A DNA stretch of 64,000 bases from Pyrinomonadaceae bacterium (GCA_028284415.1 JANQRU010000006.1:62001-126000); one strand, 5' to 3'; counted from the first letter of the stretch, positions 7,484 through 17,627 are shown. Numbers and translations are program-made. The notes: generated from the sequence alone by a model not told the origin.

Positions 7484-9844
7484 ATGAAACTAGAATTCGA
7501 ATCAAACACTGCATCAATGCCTTTAGTTGAACATCATGATGCTAATGCCGTCGCAAATGAACATAATTCCCCCGAAGTTATGGAAATGCTTCGTGATGGG
7601 ATAAAAGCCGCCCAAGAAGGCAATCGGGCTGAAGCTCGACAATTATTACTGCGTGTTACAGAAGCTGATCCAAATAATGAAAATGCTTGGTTATGGCTCG
7701 CTTCAATCAGTGAATATCCTGAAGAATTGCTTGTTTTCTTAAACAATGTCTTGAAGATAAATCCTGATAACCAACGTGCAAACGAATGGGCAAAAGCAAC
7801 TAAATCTTTGTTGGCGAAAACATTTGTCCAAAGAGGAATAAATGCAGCTAAAGAAGAGCAAAAAGATTTTGCGAAGCAATGCTTTTTACAAGCCATCGTT
7901 CATGATGATAAGAGCGAATTAGCTTGGTTATGGCTTGCCTCAGTTTCAAATGCTCCGGAAGAAAAAGTTTCACACCTGCAAAAAGTCTTAAATATAAACC
8001 CTGAAAATGAAAATGCCTTGTCATCTATGGCTAGTGCCAAAATGCAAATCGCTCAAGCATTGATGCCTAAAGCCAAACAAGCAGCTGTCGAAGGCAATCA
8101 TGAAGAGGCTCACAAGGTTCTAGATAAAGCATTAAAAGAAGCTCCAAATCTTGAAGAAGCTTGGTTATTAAAATCTCATTTATCTGATTCGCTCAGCGAA
8201 AAAATTATTTACTTTGAAAAGGTCTTAGCAATAAATCCTAACAATGAGGCAGCTAAAGCTGGTTTAGCTTCTTTGAAATCTATCGTTGGTGAAATGCCGA
8301 AAAACGAAGAGGAAAAAGCAGAAGTAGAACCAAATGTTGAAGAGCAAGTAGCGGAAGATGCTTCGATGGAAGAAGACCAATCTGATGAACCAGAATTCTC
8401 AGCCGAAGTTGAGGAAGAAGTAGTTCAAGAGGAAGAGGTTTTAGAAGATACAGAACCTCAGATTGAATTTGAAGAAGATGTAGTTGAATACGTCGAAGTT
8501 CAAAGTGTCCCTGTTGAAGAAGTTCAATTAGAAGAAAGTTATGAGATCGAATCAGAAGCCGAAGAAGTGTTTGAAGCTCAGGCTGAAAATCATCAAGATG
8601 AAATGGTTCAAGCTGAAGATCATCAACAATCATTTGAAGAAGCTTCTCATGAAGAACCCATCGAAGAAGTTGAGAATCAAGAAGAAGTTCAAGCTGAAGA
8701 GTCTGTTGTTGAGCTCCATTTAGAAAATGAAAATGAAGCTTTACAAGAAGAAGCTGAAGAATTTCATGAAGAATTAGAGGATCAACAAGTCGAAATGGAA
8801 GAGGTATCCCCTGAGGTTGTTGAAGAATACTCCTTTGATTCTGACGTGCAAGAGGAAGATGAAGCAGAAGTTGAAATGCAGAATCATGAGGAAGAATCAT
8901 ACGATTACGAAGATGCTGAGGAACAACATGTTCAAGTAGAAGAGGAATTCCACCAAGAACGTGAAGAACAGCATTTTGAAGAAGCAGAAGCTCAAGATTT
9001 TCCAAATGAAGAAGAGGATCATTTTGCAGAACCTTCTATGCCTCAATTTGAAGAAGTTGATAAATCTGAAGTCTCGATGCCAACATCTGCAAATGATCAA
9101 CCCGCAAAATTGATGTCTTGCCCATTCTGTAATGAAGCTAATGAAGCTCAATCATTCGTATGTAAAGCTTGCCGAGCAATATTAACTCTTTCCGATATTG
9201 AAATGATTCTAGGGCATGAAAAAGCCAACAAAGAAATAATCAAACAAGCCGTCGAGATGATGGAAGAAGAAAGAAAAGTCCGCAATTTCGATGCTGAAGA
9301 ACTTAAATACCTCGGAATCGGATATATAAACATCAAGGATATGCGAAAAGGATTTGAGTATCTACAGGAATCCGTACAAGCAAATCCGGAAGATGTAATG
9401 CTTGTATCGCATTTAGACGCTCTTGCGATTCGTTTGGCTGAAATTGAAAAACAAGAGAAAGATAAAGAAGAAAAATCTGTATCAGCAAACATTTTGGTTG
9501 TAGATGATAGCCCGACAGTTCGTAAACTTATTTCAGGTAAACTGGAAAAATCCGGTCACGAAGTAACTTGTGCAGTAGATGGAATGGATGCACTGGCGAA
9601 GATAAATGAGGTTATTCCTGATTTGATTTTGCTTGACATTACAATGCCTCGAATGGATGGCTATCAAGTTTGCAAATTGATCAGAAGCAATGAAGCGACA
9701 CAAGATGTTCCTGTTGTAATGATTTCAGGTAAAGACGGTTTCTTTGATAAAGTTCGCGGAAAAATGGCTGGAACAACTAATTACATCACTAAGCCATTTG
9801 GACCTGAAACACTTATGAAAACCGTCAATGAATATATTAGCTAA
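7484..9844 (+). CDS. TPR / acidic linker / zinc ribbon / receiver-domain response regulator
   Basis: A 786-residue cytoplasmic protein counted from ATG 7484; a TTG at 7469 is a weaker alternative. Residues ~15-265 hold TPR-like repeats, three of them with the W-LWLAS signature. Residues ~266-535 are extraordinarily Glu-rich (EE/VE/QE strings) and presumably disordered. CPFC and CKAC (~546-563) form a zinc ribbon, followed by another TPR-like pair. Residues ~668-786 are a CheY-type receiver with VVDDSP, phospho-acceptor Asp718 in LLDITMP and Lys in TKPFG. It is the first gene of the CheW-MCP-MCP-CheA cluster, where PilG/PilH-like regulators normally lie. I infer it is the output regulator, with the TPR part contacting pilus motors or other targets. 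A perfect hairpin follows its stop. Confidence 0.75.
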   Translation: MKLEFESNTASMPLVEHHDANAVANEHNSPEVMEMLRDGIKAAQEGNRAEARQLLLRVTEADPNNENAWLWLASISEYPEELLVFLNNVLKINPDNQRANEWAKATKSLLAKTFVQRGINAAKEEQKDFAKQCFLQAIVHDDKSELAWLWLASVSNAPEEKVSHLQKVLNINPENENALSSMASAKMQIAQALMPKAKQAAVEGNHEEAHKVLDKALKEAPNLEEAWLLKSHLSDSLSEKIIYFEKVLAINPNNEAAKAGLASLKSIVGEMPKNEEEKAEVEPNVEEQVAEDASMEEDQSDEPEFSAEVEEEVVQEEEVLEDTEPQIEFEEDVVEYVEVQSVPVEEVQLEESYEIESEAEEVFEAQAENHQDEMVQAEDHQQSFEEASHEEPIEEVENQEEVQAEESVVELHLENENEALQEEAEEFHEELEDQQVEMEEVSPEVVEEYSFDSDVQEEDEAEVEMQNHEEESYDYEDAEEQHVQVEEEFHQEREEQHFEEAEAQDFPNEEEDHFAEPSMPQFEEVDKSEVSMPTSANDQPAKLMSCPFCNEANEAQSFVCKACRAILTLSDIEMILGHEKANKEIIKQAVEMMEEERKVRNFDAEELKYLGIGYINIKDMRKGFEYLQESVQANPEDVMLVSHLDALAIRLAEIEKQEKDKEEKSVSANILVVDDSPTVRKLISGKLEKSGHEVTCAVDGMDALAKINEVIPDLILLDITMPRMDGYQVCKLIRSNEATQDVPVVMISGKDGFFDKVRGKMAGTTNYITKPFGPETLMKTVNEYIS

Positions 9845-9847
9845 GAA

Positions 9848-9876
9848 TGAATGCGGATCACTTTCCGCATTCATTT
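9848..9876 (+). terminator. Hairpin terminator or attenuator after the response regulator
   Basis: A perfect 10-bp inverted repeat TGAATGCGGA (9848-9857) / TCCGCATTCA (9864-9873) has a 6-nt loop and is followed by TTTCTCTTCC. It begins 3 nt after the stop codon. As the remaining chemotaxis genes follow on the same strand, it may be a partial terminator or an mRNA 3'-end stabiliser. Confidence 0.65.
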
Positions 9877-9926
9877 CTCTTCCTCTCAAAATCCACCCTC
9901 CAAAATAAAAAGTTTTTAAACCTTTT

Positions 9927-9955
9927 CACCCCAGCACTTCACCTACACCCCAGCA
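9927..9955 (+). repeat. Direct repeat in the C-rich leader of the cheW-like gene
   Basis: CACCCCAGCA occurs at 9927-9936 and again at 9946-9955, a 19-bp period. The surrounding leader (about 9877-9989) is rich in C and A and almost free of G, so it is likely unstructured and has no Shine-Dalgarno sequence. It may hold a binding site for a regulator. Confidence 0.45.
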
Positions 9956-9989
9956 AAAGCTACCCCTACCAACTCATAAACCTAACAAA

Positions 9990-10544
9990 ATGAATAAACT
10001 TGTAGAAGAAAAAGGTGAATCAAAGAAAGATGTAATATTTGACCTTGATAACACAAATGTGGCGGATTTTTCTGACTTCACGGATTCTTTTTTTCCGAAC
10101 GAAGAAGAACTCCAACCCGTTGGTGAAAAGTTTATTGTGTTTTTTTTGAACGATACACAATATGCAGTTTCATCAAGCAGTGTTTCTGAAGTTGTTCGTC
10201 AACTTAGTCTGACGACACTACCAAATATCCCTTCTTGGGTTTTAGGTATAGCAAATCTACGCGGAGATATAGTTACTGTTGTTGATCTGCAAAAACTTTG
10301 GAAAAAAGAATCAAATGATTATAACTCAAAGACTAAACTCATTGTTTTAAGACATGAAGATTCTGATTCATTGATCGCCTTCAAGGTTGATAGATTGAGA
10401 GAGATTATAACTCTTTCAAGCGAAGCTATCGAACCTGTTAAAAAGGATGACTCAGATTTTTTACTCGGTCAGACTAAATATAAATCAAGCCTTATTAATT
10501 TGCTTGATACTGAAAAGCTGATTAATTCACTAAACATAAACTAA
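9990..10544 (+). CDS. CheW-like adaptor (PilI-type)
   Basis: A 184-residue protein with one CheW domain from about residue 45. Recognisable parts are KFIVFFLNDTQYAV (first beta strands), SEVVRQ, LPNIPSWVLGIANLRGDI (the conserved NLRG turn) and VVDLQKLW. CheW couples chemoreceptors to the histidine kinase. The ~40-residue acidic N-terminal extension is not part of the fold. The gene sits between the receiver protein and two receptors. No ribosome site is visible in its G-poor leader. Confidence 0.85.
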   Translation: MNKLVEEKGESKKDVIFDLDNTNVADFSDFTDSFFPNEEELQPVGEKFIVFFLNDTQYAVSSSSVSEVVRQLSLTTLPNIPSWVLGIANLRGDIVTVVDLQKLWKKESNDYNSKTKLIVLRHEDSDSLIAFKVDRLREIITLSSEAIEPVKKDDSDFLLGQTKYKSSLINLLDTEKLINSLNIN

Positions 10545-10577
10545 TACAAGTAGTCTGCGTTTTTTTCGGAGAAAATT

Positions 10578-12518
10578 ATGGCTTCAAAATCTGCCAACTC
10601 TTTAAAGGGTAAAATTTGGCTCGCTACTAGCGTGTTGGCTTTTTTTATTTGTACCTTTGGTCTTATTTCGTATTTAGTGGTTTCACTACTGATAAATGAT
10701 GCCTTTTACGGTGTGTTTATCCCATTTCTATTTTTGGGATTTGCTGTAATGGTATTCGGGTGGTGGCTATCCAATGAAGTAGTAAGCCCAATTGAGAAAG
10801 TAACACTTTTAGCGAAAAGCCTTGAACGAGGGGCTTCAACTTCATTACCTAAAACATCGGGGTCACATGAAACAGACCAACTTTTGCAAACTTTGCATCG
10901 CAACAGCCAACAAATGCAAAAGCTCGTAGTTTTGATGGATAAAGTTGCTAACGGAAATGTTGATGTGGCTCTAACACCACTTCAAGGTTCAGACCGCTTA
11001 ACCTCATCCTTTCAAAAGCTTTTAGGAAAATTCTCTGAATCAATTCACGCAAAAGAAGACTTAACCAAATTACAAAATGCACTCGATCAAATCAGACGTG
11101 AGATTTCTTCGGTTAGAAACGGAAATCTGGACGTAGAAATAAAATCAGATTATTTCCAAACAAAAGAGATAACTGAAACTTTTAAGTATCTTATTGACAA
11201 TATGAACCGGCTGATAAAACAGCTGAAACAAGATTCTCAGAATGCTCAAACCTCTGCATCTGATGTTGATAAAATGATGAATTCAATCGTTCAGAAAGAC
11301 GAAAATAGAATTCACGAAATGAATCAAGCCTCTATCGTTCTCAAACAAGTTCCGAACCTTATTGAGAAAATATCAGAAGATCTTTCTGGTTCAGCAAAAT
11401 CAGCCAAACAATCTATAGATAAGGCTCGCCTTGGTAACAAAATTGCCCATGAAAATTCAAATGCAGTTAGCCAACTCCGCAAACAAATGCGTGATGCTGC
11501 ACGCGGAATCCAAAGCCTGAATGAGCGTTCGCAAGAGATTGCCAAGGTTGCAAAAACAGTTGAAGATTTAGCACATCGCACAAATATGATCGCTCTCAAT
11601 GCATCAATTCAAGCAACTGAAATTGGCGAAAATGGTCATGGCTTTGTGCTTGTTGCCGAAGAAGTCGAAAAGCTTGCAACCCGTGCAAACGGAACAAACA
11701 AACAGATTTCAACACTCAACAAATCCTTATTAGCTGAAATCAACAAAGTCGGATCATCACTGGAAACCACTAACACCGAAGTTGCTAATTTATCGAGATT
11801 TGCGATTGAAACTGCTAATGTTTTAAGTGAACTCGAGAGATATGTCGGTCAATTCCTAAATCTTCAAGAAAATCTTATTGCTTATTCTAAACAGCAATCC
11901 GAAGAAACCGACGAGGCATTCCAGACATTCGTTAAATCTATTGGTGAAACGGAAGATAACGTTGCCGATCTGAAAGACTCTTCAATCAGAATCGAAAACT
12001 TGGCAAATGTTATGAAGAATCTACAACAGATGGTTTCTGAATTCCGCTTGATTCAAGAAGAAGTTGAGGAATTTGAAGATGTAGATGCTGAAGAAGAAAA
12101 ACAGGATGAGCAGGTTGCACAAGTGAAGGAAGACCCGCTTTATGAAGAGTTCGCAAGTCAGGAATTTACTTCAGAAGAATTTAACTCAATGGAACTTGCT
12201 GCTGAAGATTTTGACTCTGCAGAATTCACCAGCGAAGAATTTAATTCAACAGAATATCTTGCTGACGAATTAAAACCTGAGCCTAACGAAGAAGATAATG
12301 AAAAAGTGTTGGACAGCAAAGATAAATTTGTAGAAGAAACTGCTTCAAATATCGAAGAAGAACTCTTTTCGCTTGAGATAAATTTTGATAGTCCTGAACC
12401 TAACAGTGTGGAATTAGATGATTCTCAGATAGAAGAAACAAAAGTAGCTTACGACACTTCAAAACTTCCCCCAGAAATTGATCCAAATTCACCAGTCCCA
12501 ACTTACGAGGAGATTTAA
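10578..12518 (+). CDS. PilJ-like methyl-accepting chemotaxis protein without periplasmic domain
   Basis: A 646-residue membrane receptor with GGAG before the ATG. Two hydrophobic segments (~13-39 and ~45-64) are joined by a short loop, so there is no extracytoplasmic sensor. A HAMP-like segment and coiled coil follow, then the signalling tip (ALNASIQATEIGENGHGF, about 340-357). NASIQ replaces the usual NAAIE, as in PilJ. After residue ~500 comes an acidic tail in which EFTSEEFNS appears twice. The tail has no equivalent in classical MCPs and could tether partners. It signals with CheW 9990 and the CheA 14072. Confidence 0.82.
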   Translation: MASKSANSLKGKIWLATSVLAFFICTFGLISYLVVSLLINDAFYGVFIPFLFLGFAVMVFGWWLSNEVVSPIEKVTLLAKSLERGASTSLPKTSGSHETDQLLQTLHRNSQQMQKLVVLMDKVANGNVDVALTPLQGSDRLTSSFQKLLGKFSESIHAKEDLTKLQNALDQIRREISSVRNGNLDVEIKSDYFQTKEITETFKYLIDNMNRLIKQLKQDSQNAQTSASDVDKMMNSIVQKDENRIHEMNQASIVLKQVPNLIEKISEDLSGSAKSAKQSIDKARLGNKIAHENSNAVSQLRKQMRDAARGIQSLNERSQEIAKVAKTVEDLAHRTNMIALNASIQATEIGENGHGFVLVAEEVEKLATRANGTNKQISTLNKSLLAEINKVGSSLETTNTEVANLSRFAIETANVLSELERYVGQFLNLQENLIAYSKQQSEETDEAFQTFVKSIGETEDNVADLKDSSIRIENLANVMKNLQQMVSEFRLIQEEVEEFEDVDAEEEKQDEQVAQVKEDPLYEEFASQEFTSEEFNSMELAAEDFDSAEFTSEEFNSTEYLADELKPEPNEEDNEKVLDSKDKFVEETASNIEEELFSLEINFDSPEPNSVELDDSQIEETKVAYDTSKLPPEIDPNSPVPTYEEI

Positions 12519-12524
12519 AAGAAT

Positions 12525-14051
12525 ATGTCTAAAAGTCCAATTTGGAATTTAGTAATAAAAGCCCTTTCTTTTTTGGCAATCGCGTTTTTAGTTTTAGGAA
12601 CAGTTTTAGTAAACGCCTCGTTTTTGGGATTGCCTGAGAATAAATTTGCGGCTGTATTGATTATGTGCTTCGCCGTTTTGCTGGCAGTTATTTTGCTTGT
12701 AGTTATAAATGTTAGCAATTTGAATCTTAGCCGCGAGTTAAATGAAGCATCACAATTAGCAAATCAGCTGTCGCAAGGGGAATTCTTAGATGAAAATTTG
12801 ATCTCTAAATCAGACCTGAGTTTTCTTTTAACAGACATTTCTGAATACATGCGAGAAAAAGCCAAGATTGCAGATCAAATAGCTTTGGGAGATGTTTCAA
12901 CCGTCGTAATCCCTAGATCCGATGCAGATCAATTCGGTCAGGCATTTCAAAATATGACCGATCAATTACGAGAGGTTGTTCAGACACAAGAAAAAAGAGA
13001 TAGCCTTCAAAATTCTATTATGAAACTTCTCGAAGAGGTTTCAGAAGTAGCTGCTGGAGACCTAACTGTTCAAGCAGAAGTTTCACCCGAAATAACAGGA
13101 GAAATTGCTGAATCATTTAATTCAATGACGAAAGAATTACGTTCTCTGATTAAACAAGTAAAGGATGTAACCTACCAGGTCAGCACATCAGCAAATGCGA
13201 TTAATGACACTACCGAACAACTCGCTCGTGGTAGTGAAGCCCAAGCTTCACAAATTTCTAGAACAACTTCAGCAATCTCAAACATGGCTGTACAGATTCA
13301 GGAAGTCTCAGGAAATGCTTCCCTTTCAGCTCAAGTTGCGGGAGACTCCTTAAACAACGCACGTTACGGTAGTAAAGCTGTTCAAGACAATATCAATGCG
13401 ATGAACGGTATTCGCAAGCAGGTACAGGAAACAGCCAAACGAATTAAGAAACTTGGTGAACGTTCGCAAGAAATTAGCCAGATCGTTCAATTGATTGATG
13501 ATCTTTCCGAAAGAACCAGTCTTTTAGCTTTGAATGCTTCTCTTCAAGCTTCAGCAGCAGGTGAAGCAGGACGCGGTTTTGCATTTGTAGCAGAAGAGGT
13601 TGAACGGCTTGCAGAGCGTTCCAATCATTTGACCCAACAAATCGCCACATTAGCACAGACAATTCAGGTTGAAACCAAAGATGTTGTTGCATCAATGGAA
13701 GAAACTATTCACGAAGTGGTGGTTGGCTCAACATTAGCAGATAATGCCGGGCAAGCTTTGATAGAAATTGAGCAGGTTTCAACAAGACTTGCTGAATTAA
13801 TCAAGTCAATTTCTGAATCTGCCAAACAACAGGCTCAAACTTCAGAAGATATTTCAAAAGCAATGGGTAATATCTCAAAAGTTACGGAACTAGTAAATGT
13901 CGGGTCAAATCGTGCAGCTGATTCGGTTAAAAAACTCGTCAAGCTATCTGATGATCTGCGTGGAACAGTTGCTCCATTCAAACTTCCTGAAGATCGTCGC
14001 ATGAGACCATCAAACGCCCATATCGAAACCTCCGAAAACTTCGTTAACTAA
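12525..14051 (+). CDS. PilJ-like methyl-accepting chemotaxis protein
   Basis: A 508-residue receptor beginning 6 bp after the previous stop. Transmembrane helices ~11-33 and ~41-63 are separated by only about seven residues, again leaving no periplasmic sensing domain. HAMP-like and coiled-coil segments lead to the tip [19 protein letters not shown] with [21 protein letters not shown] after it, close to the PilJ form. It ends with a short basic tail instead of an acidic one. The duplicated receptors could form mixed arrays. Two-receptor PilJ-type clusters are known from pilus chemosensory (Pil-Chp/Tax) systems. Confidence 0.85.
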   Translation: MSKSPIWNLVIKALSFLAIAFLVLGTVLVNASFLGLPENKFAAVLIMCFAVLLAVILLVVINVSNLNLSRELNEASQLANQLSQGEFLDENLISKSDLSFLLTDISEYMREKAKIADQIALGDVSTVVIPRSDADQFGQAFQNMTDQLREVVQTQEKRDSLQNSIMKLLEEVSEVAAGDLTVQAEVSPEITGEIAESFNSMTKELRSLIKQVKDVTYQVSTSANAINDTTEQLARGSEAQASQISRTTSAISNMAVQIQEVSGNASLSAQVAGDSLNNARYGSKAVQDNINAMNGIRKQVQETAKRIKKLGERSQEISQIVQLIDDLSERTSLLALNASLQASAAGEAGRGFAFVAEEVERLAERSNHLTQQIATLAQTIQVETKDVVASMEETIHEVVVGSTLADNAGQALIEIEQVSTRLAELIKSISESAKQQAQTSEDISKAMGNISKVTELVNVGSNRAADSVKKLVKLSDDLRGTVAPFKLPEDRRMRPSNAHIETSENFVN

Positions 14052-14071
14052 ATTCTGACAGGCTAAATTCT

Positions 14072-16900
14072 ATGGATGCTGAAATACTAAAAGGTTTTAT
14101 TGAAGAAGCTGAAAATTATCTGCCGTTAATTCGCGGCGGGATATTGCTGTGCAGTCAAGAAGAAACTTTCTCAAAAGATGAGCTGCAAAATTCCATTAAT
14201 CAGATTCACACTGTAAAAGGTGCTTCATCAATAATCGGTATAGATGAAGTTAGTGAAGTAGCAAAAAACTTAGAGGAGAAACTCAAAACTGCTTTTGAAG
14301 CCGGCAAATTATTAACTGACACTCAAACCCGCGAATATCTCGATTTATTAGTTAAAATAGAAGCTCTTATTTCTGAATTAAAATTTGGCATTGACGAGTT
14401 TGAATTTGATGCTTCCAATCTTGTTGACGAATCTTTTGAATCACTCCAATCAGCTGAATTTAGCAAAGATGATTTAATGCCTGAAGAAGATGAGGATGAA
14501 GGATTCGAAGATTTTGAAATTGATGATGAAATGCTTGAGATCTTTGCAATGGAAGCAGAAGATCATCTTCGCAACATCAATCAAAATCTTGAGATTTTAG
14601 AACAAGACGCAAATAATCGTGAGGCATTGCTGGAAATTAGACGTAGTTCTCACACACTAAAAGGCTCTGCGGGAATCGTCGGATTAAAACAACTTTCCAA
14701 GCTAGCTCATAGAGTTGAAGACCTTCTAGATTATATTTCTGATAATCAAATCGATAGTAACGAAGAAATTTTCCATCTACTCTTAGCATCTACCGATTGC
14801 TTAAATGACATTACAAACGGTGAAAAATCTGAAGAGCTAAACGATAAGCTTTTACACTTACACAAAAAGTTTGATGTATTACTAGAGCAGCTTCAAAATG
14901 GTGAAACCCCGCAGGAAGTTGAGGAATCAAGTAAAGAAACTGAAACTGAAGAAATTGTTGTTGAGGAAGAAAAAGAAGAGAAAATAATTAAACCAATCAA
15001 GCCCGAAGTCGAAAAATCACTTCCTGCCCCGGCACAACCTCGCTCTATTATTCGTGTTTCACTTGAAAAACTTGATGACTTAGTTAAATTAGTCAGTGAA
15101 ATGGTTTTCAGCCGTTCTGTATTTGAACAGAGATTATTTGAATTAGAAAGACAAATTGAAGAATTACAATTAACAACTCGCAGGCTTCAGCGTTCAACAG
15201 GAAAACTTGAAACTGACTTTGAAGCAGGAATGATGGGAAGCCCTTCCTATCAAAGTTTTGGAAGTCTTGCTCCTAATAAAATGAATCTGTTCGAAAATAA
15301 TCCTTCAAAATTATCTGACACTTTAGAGTTTGATACTTTGGAATTTGATCGTTACACAGATTTCCACCAAACCACGCGGGAACTTCTTGAATCTACAAGC
15401 GATACATTTGCAATTAATTCGGAACTGGACTCAATCTATAGCTTTCTGGAGCTTTTATTTGATAATCAAAAGAGGCTTATTGATGAAATGCAAGACAAGC
15501 TTTTGAGTCTACGTATGGTTTCATTTGGCTCACTTGCTTCAAGACTGCAAAGAACCGTCCGAGTTACCGCTGAGGAAGAAGAAAAGCTTGTTGATCTTTC
15601 CATTGTTGGAGAAAATATAGAAGTTGACACACAAATTCTTGATTCATTAGTCGAACCGCTTCTACACTTACTCAGAAATGCTGTTGCTCACGGTATAGAA
15701 CCGCCCGAAACACGCAGACTTTTAGGAAAAAACGAGAAGGGTAAAATTTCTCTCAGAGCCTTTAGTGAAGGAACCCATATTATTCTCACAATAGTTGATG
15801 ATGGGAGAGGTATTTCGAAAAACGCCTTAAAAGAAAAAGCTGTTTCGCTTGGACTTATAACTCAAGAAGAGTCTGAGCAAATGTCTGATGAAGATGCCCT
15901 TTCATTAGTATTTTTGCCTGGGCTTACGACTGCAGAAGAAATTAGTCAAGTTGCCGGACGCGGCGTAGGAATGAACATTGTCAAGGCAAATATTTTACGT
16001 CAGCAAGGAACTATTTCAATTGATTCCACTCCACAGATTGGCACAACATTTACTATTCGGATGCCGATGGCTCTTGCAGTCACTCGCTCATTGTTAGTCA
16101 AAGCAGGTGGGCAAAAATTTGCTTTCCCTCTAAAACTTGTAAAACACATTAGCGAAATATCACCCGAAAATCTTCAAAAAGCACAGAAAGAAAAATCAAT
16201 CAGGCTCGGCGATATTAATTACACTGTATCGCACTTAAATGAACTGTTAGGATTACCGATTCCAAAACATTCCTACGAAAATGATATTCCTCTGCTTTTG
16301 CTCGATACAGTCAAAAAACCTTGTGCGTTGATAATTGATAAGATCATAAAACCTGAAGAAGTTGTTATAAAACCTTTAGGCAAACCGCTTCAGGATCTAC
16401 CAGATTTGCTTGGTGCAACAATCCTCGGTGATGGAAGTGTTGTTCCTGTTATTGATTTGGTTTATTTGCTCGATGAACAAAAACCAAAACCAAAAGCTGA
16501 AAAAGTCTCTAAACCTGAAAAAGAAAAAACTCAACTAAATGTTTTGATTGTTGATGATAGCCCAAGCGTTAGACATATAAACTCAAAACTTGTGAAAAAC
16601 AATGGCTGGAATCCAATCGTTGCTAAAGATGGATTAGAGGCTTTAGAAATGTTGCAAACGACAAGCCCTCTGCCTGATGTGATTTTAACTGACGTTGAAA
16701 TGCCTCAAATGGATGGTTATGAGCTTCTCGCCTCAATCAAACGAAATAAAGCTCTGAAGAAGATTCCTGTTGTAATGATTACTTCCAGAGCAGGAGATAA
16801 ACATCGCAGAAAAGCTTTTGATTTGGGAGTTTCGGAATATCTAACCAAACCTTATGAAGATTCTAAATTAATTGAATTTATAGAAAAACTCTCTAATTAA
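14072..16900 (+). CDS. Hybrid CheA histidine kinase with two HPt domains and a receiver (PilL/ChpA-like)
   Basis: A 942-residue cytoplasmic kinase. HPt1 has His46 in QIHTVKGASS and HPt2 has His194 in SSHTLKGSAG; both are intact phospho-sites. A CheA dimerisation region follows (~325-500). The ATPase domain shows the N box LLRNAVAHG (Asn536), DDGRGIS (G1) and GRGVGMNIVK (G2). The CheW-like regulatory domain covers ~665-810. The C-terminal receiver begins near 822 with IVDDSP and has Asp874 in LTDVEMP. Multi-HPt CheA-receiver hybrids are typical of type IV pilus control. It closes the operon and converges on an SDR gene 2 bp away. No CheR or CheB is present in the cluster. Confidence 0.9.
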   Translation: MDAEILKGFIEEAENYLPLIRGGILLCSQEETFSKDELQNSINQIHTVKGASSIIGIDEVSEVAKNLEEKLKTAFEAGKLLTDTQTREYLDLLVKIEALISELKFGIDEFEFDASNLVDESFESLQSAEFSKDDLMPEEDEDEGFEDFEIDDEMLEIFAMEAEDHLRNINQNLEILEQDANNREALLEIRRSSHTLKGSAGIVGLKQLSKLAHRVEDLLDYISDNQIDSNEEIFHLLLASTDCLNDITNGEKSEELNDKLLHLHKKFDVLLEQLQNGETPQEVEESSKETETEEIVVEEEKEEKIIKPIKPEVEKSLPAPAQPRSIIRVSLEKLDDLVKLVSEMVFSRSVFEQRLFELERQIEELQLTTRRLQRSTGKLETDFEAGMMGSPSYQSFGSLAPNKMNLFENNPSKLSDTLEFDTLEFDRYTDFHQTTRELLESTSDTFAINSELDSIYSFLELLFDNQKRLIDEMQDKLLSLRMVSFGSLASRLQRTVRVTAEEEEKLVDLSIVGENIEVDTQILDSLVEPLLHLLRNAVAHGIEPPETRRLLGKNEKGKISLRAFSEGTHIILTIVDDGRGISKNALKEKAVSLGLITQEESEQMSDEDALSLVFLPGLTTAEEISQVAGRGVGMNIVKANILRQQGTISIDSTPQIGTTFTIRMPMALAVTRSLLVKAGGQKFAFPLKLVKHISEISPENLQKAQKEKSIRLGDINYTVSHLNELLGLPIPKHSYENDIPLLLLDTVKKPCALIIDKIIKPEEVVIKPLGKPLQDLPDLLGATILGDGSVVPVIDLVYLLDEQKPKPKAEKVSKPEKEKTQLNVLIVDDSPSVRHINSKLVKNNGWNPIVAKDGLEALEMLQTTSPLPDVILTDVEMPQMDGYELLASIKRNKALKKIPVVMITSRAGDKHRRKAFDLGVSEYLTKPYEDSKLIEFIEKLSN

Positions 16901-16902
16901 AC

Positions 16903-17619
16903 TTATTTTTTAGGCGGTTTACTTGGTCTAATTTCTACTTTGCTTGGCAGACTTCTTGATTTTTGTCTCAATAAATCCAAAACGGTTTGAGCAATATCAT
17001 CAGGTTGTAATTGCCAGGCTTTTTCGTCAGAAATTTCATCATTTCCAAATTCAGTATTGACCGAACCGGGACAGACATAGCTGACTTTTATATCGTCGTG
17101 ACGAACTTCTTGCATTAAACTTTCCGAAAATCCGTTTAAGCCGAATTTTGAAGCGTTGTAAGCTGACATTTTGGGGTGAGCATTTTGCCCCGCTAATGAT
17201 GAAATATTAATGATATATCCACCGCCGCTTTTTTTCATCATTGGTATCGCATAATGACAAGCGTAAAATACACCAAAAAGATTTGTTTCTAAAACCCAAC
17301 GGAAATTATCGGGATCAAGTTCTTCGACAGTTTTACCAAAAACTCCAACTCCTGCATTGTTGATTAAAATATCAAGTCCGCCAAAAACTCTCTCACATTC
17401 ATCAAGCATCATCTTAACTTGAGCTTCGCTTCTGACATCACAAACTTCCCCGTCAACCTTTCCAAGCCTCGAGAGATGTTCTAATGCTCGTTTTATCTGA
17501 ACCTTATCTCTTGCACAAATAAAAACGGTTGCTCCCGCTTTTAATAAGTGTTCGGCAACCGCTTTTCCTATTCCTTTTGTGCCACCTGTTATTACGGCGA
17601 CTTTATTCTCTATGTTCAT
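16903..17619 (-). CDS. Short-chain dehydrogenase/reductase
   Basis: A 238-residue classical SDR. TGGTKGIG (11-18) is the cofactor glycine motif, NNAGVG the central strand motif, and SSLAG with YNASK provides the catalytic Ser, Tyr and Lys. Such enzymes act as NADP-dependent 3-oxoacyl reductases or alcohol dehydrogenases; the substrate is not evident. It starts 8 bp after the stop of the first paralogue of the secreted family, so it may be the last gene of a very long minus-strand transcript. The C-terminal tail is basic and Pro-rich. Confidence 0.85.
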   Translation of the reverse strand: MNIENKVAVITGGTKGIGKAVAEHLLKAGATVFICARDKVQIKRALEHLSRLGKVDGEVCDVRSEAQVKMMLDECERVFGGLDILINNAGVGVFGKTVEELDPDNFRWVLETNLFGVFYACHYAIPMMKKSGGGYIINISSLAGQNAHPKMSAYNASKFGLNGFSESLMQEVRHDDIKVSYVCPGSVNTEFGNDEISDEKAWQLQPDDIAQTVLDLLRQKSRSLPSKVEIRPSKPPKK

Positions 17620-17627
17620 TTAGTTAT

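Noticed and set aside
8280..9005. A 241-codon Leu-rich minus-strand frame
   Set aside because: It mirrors the Glu-rich linker of the regulator gene on the + strand (GAA/GAG read as TTC/CTC/CTT), so it is a composition artefact.
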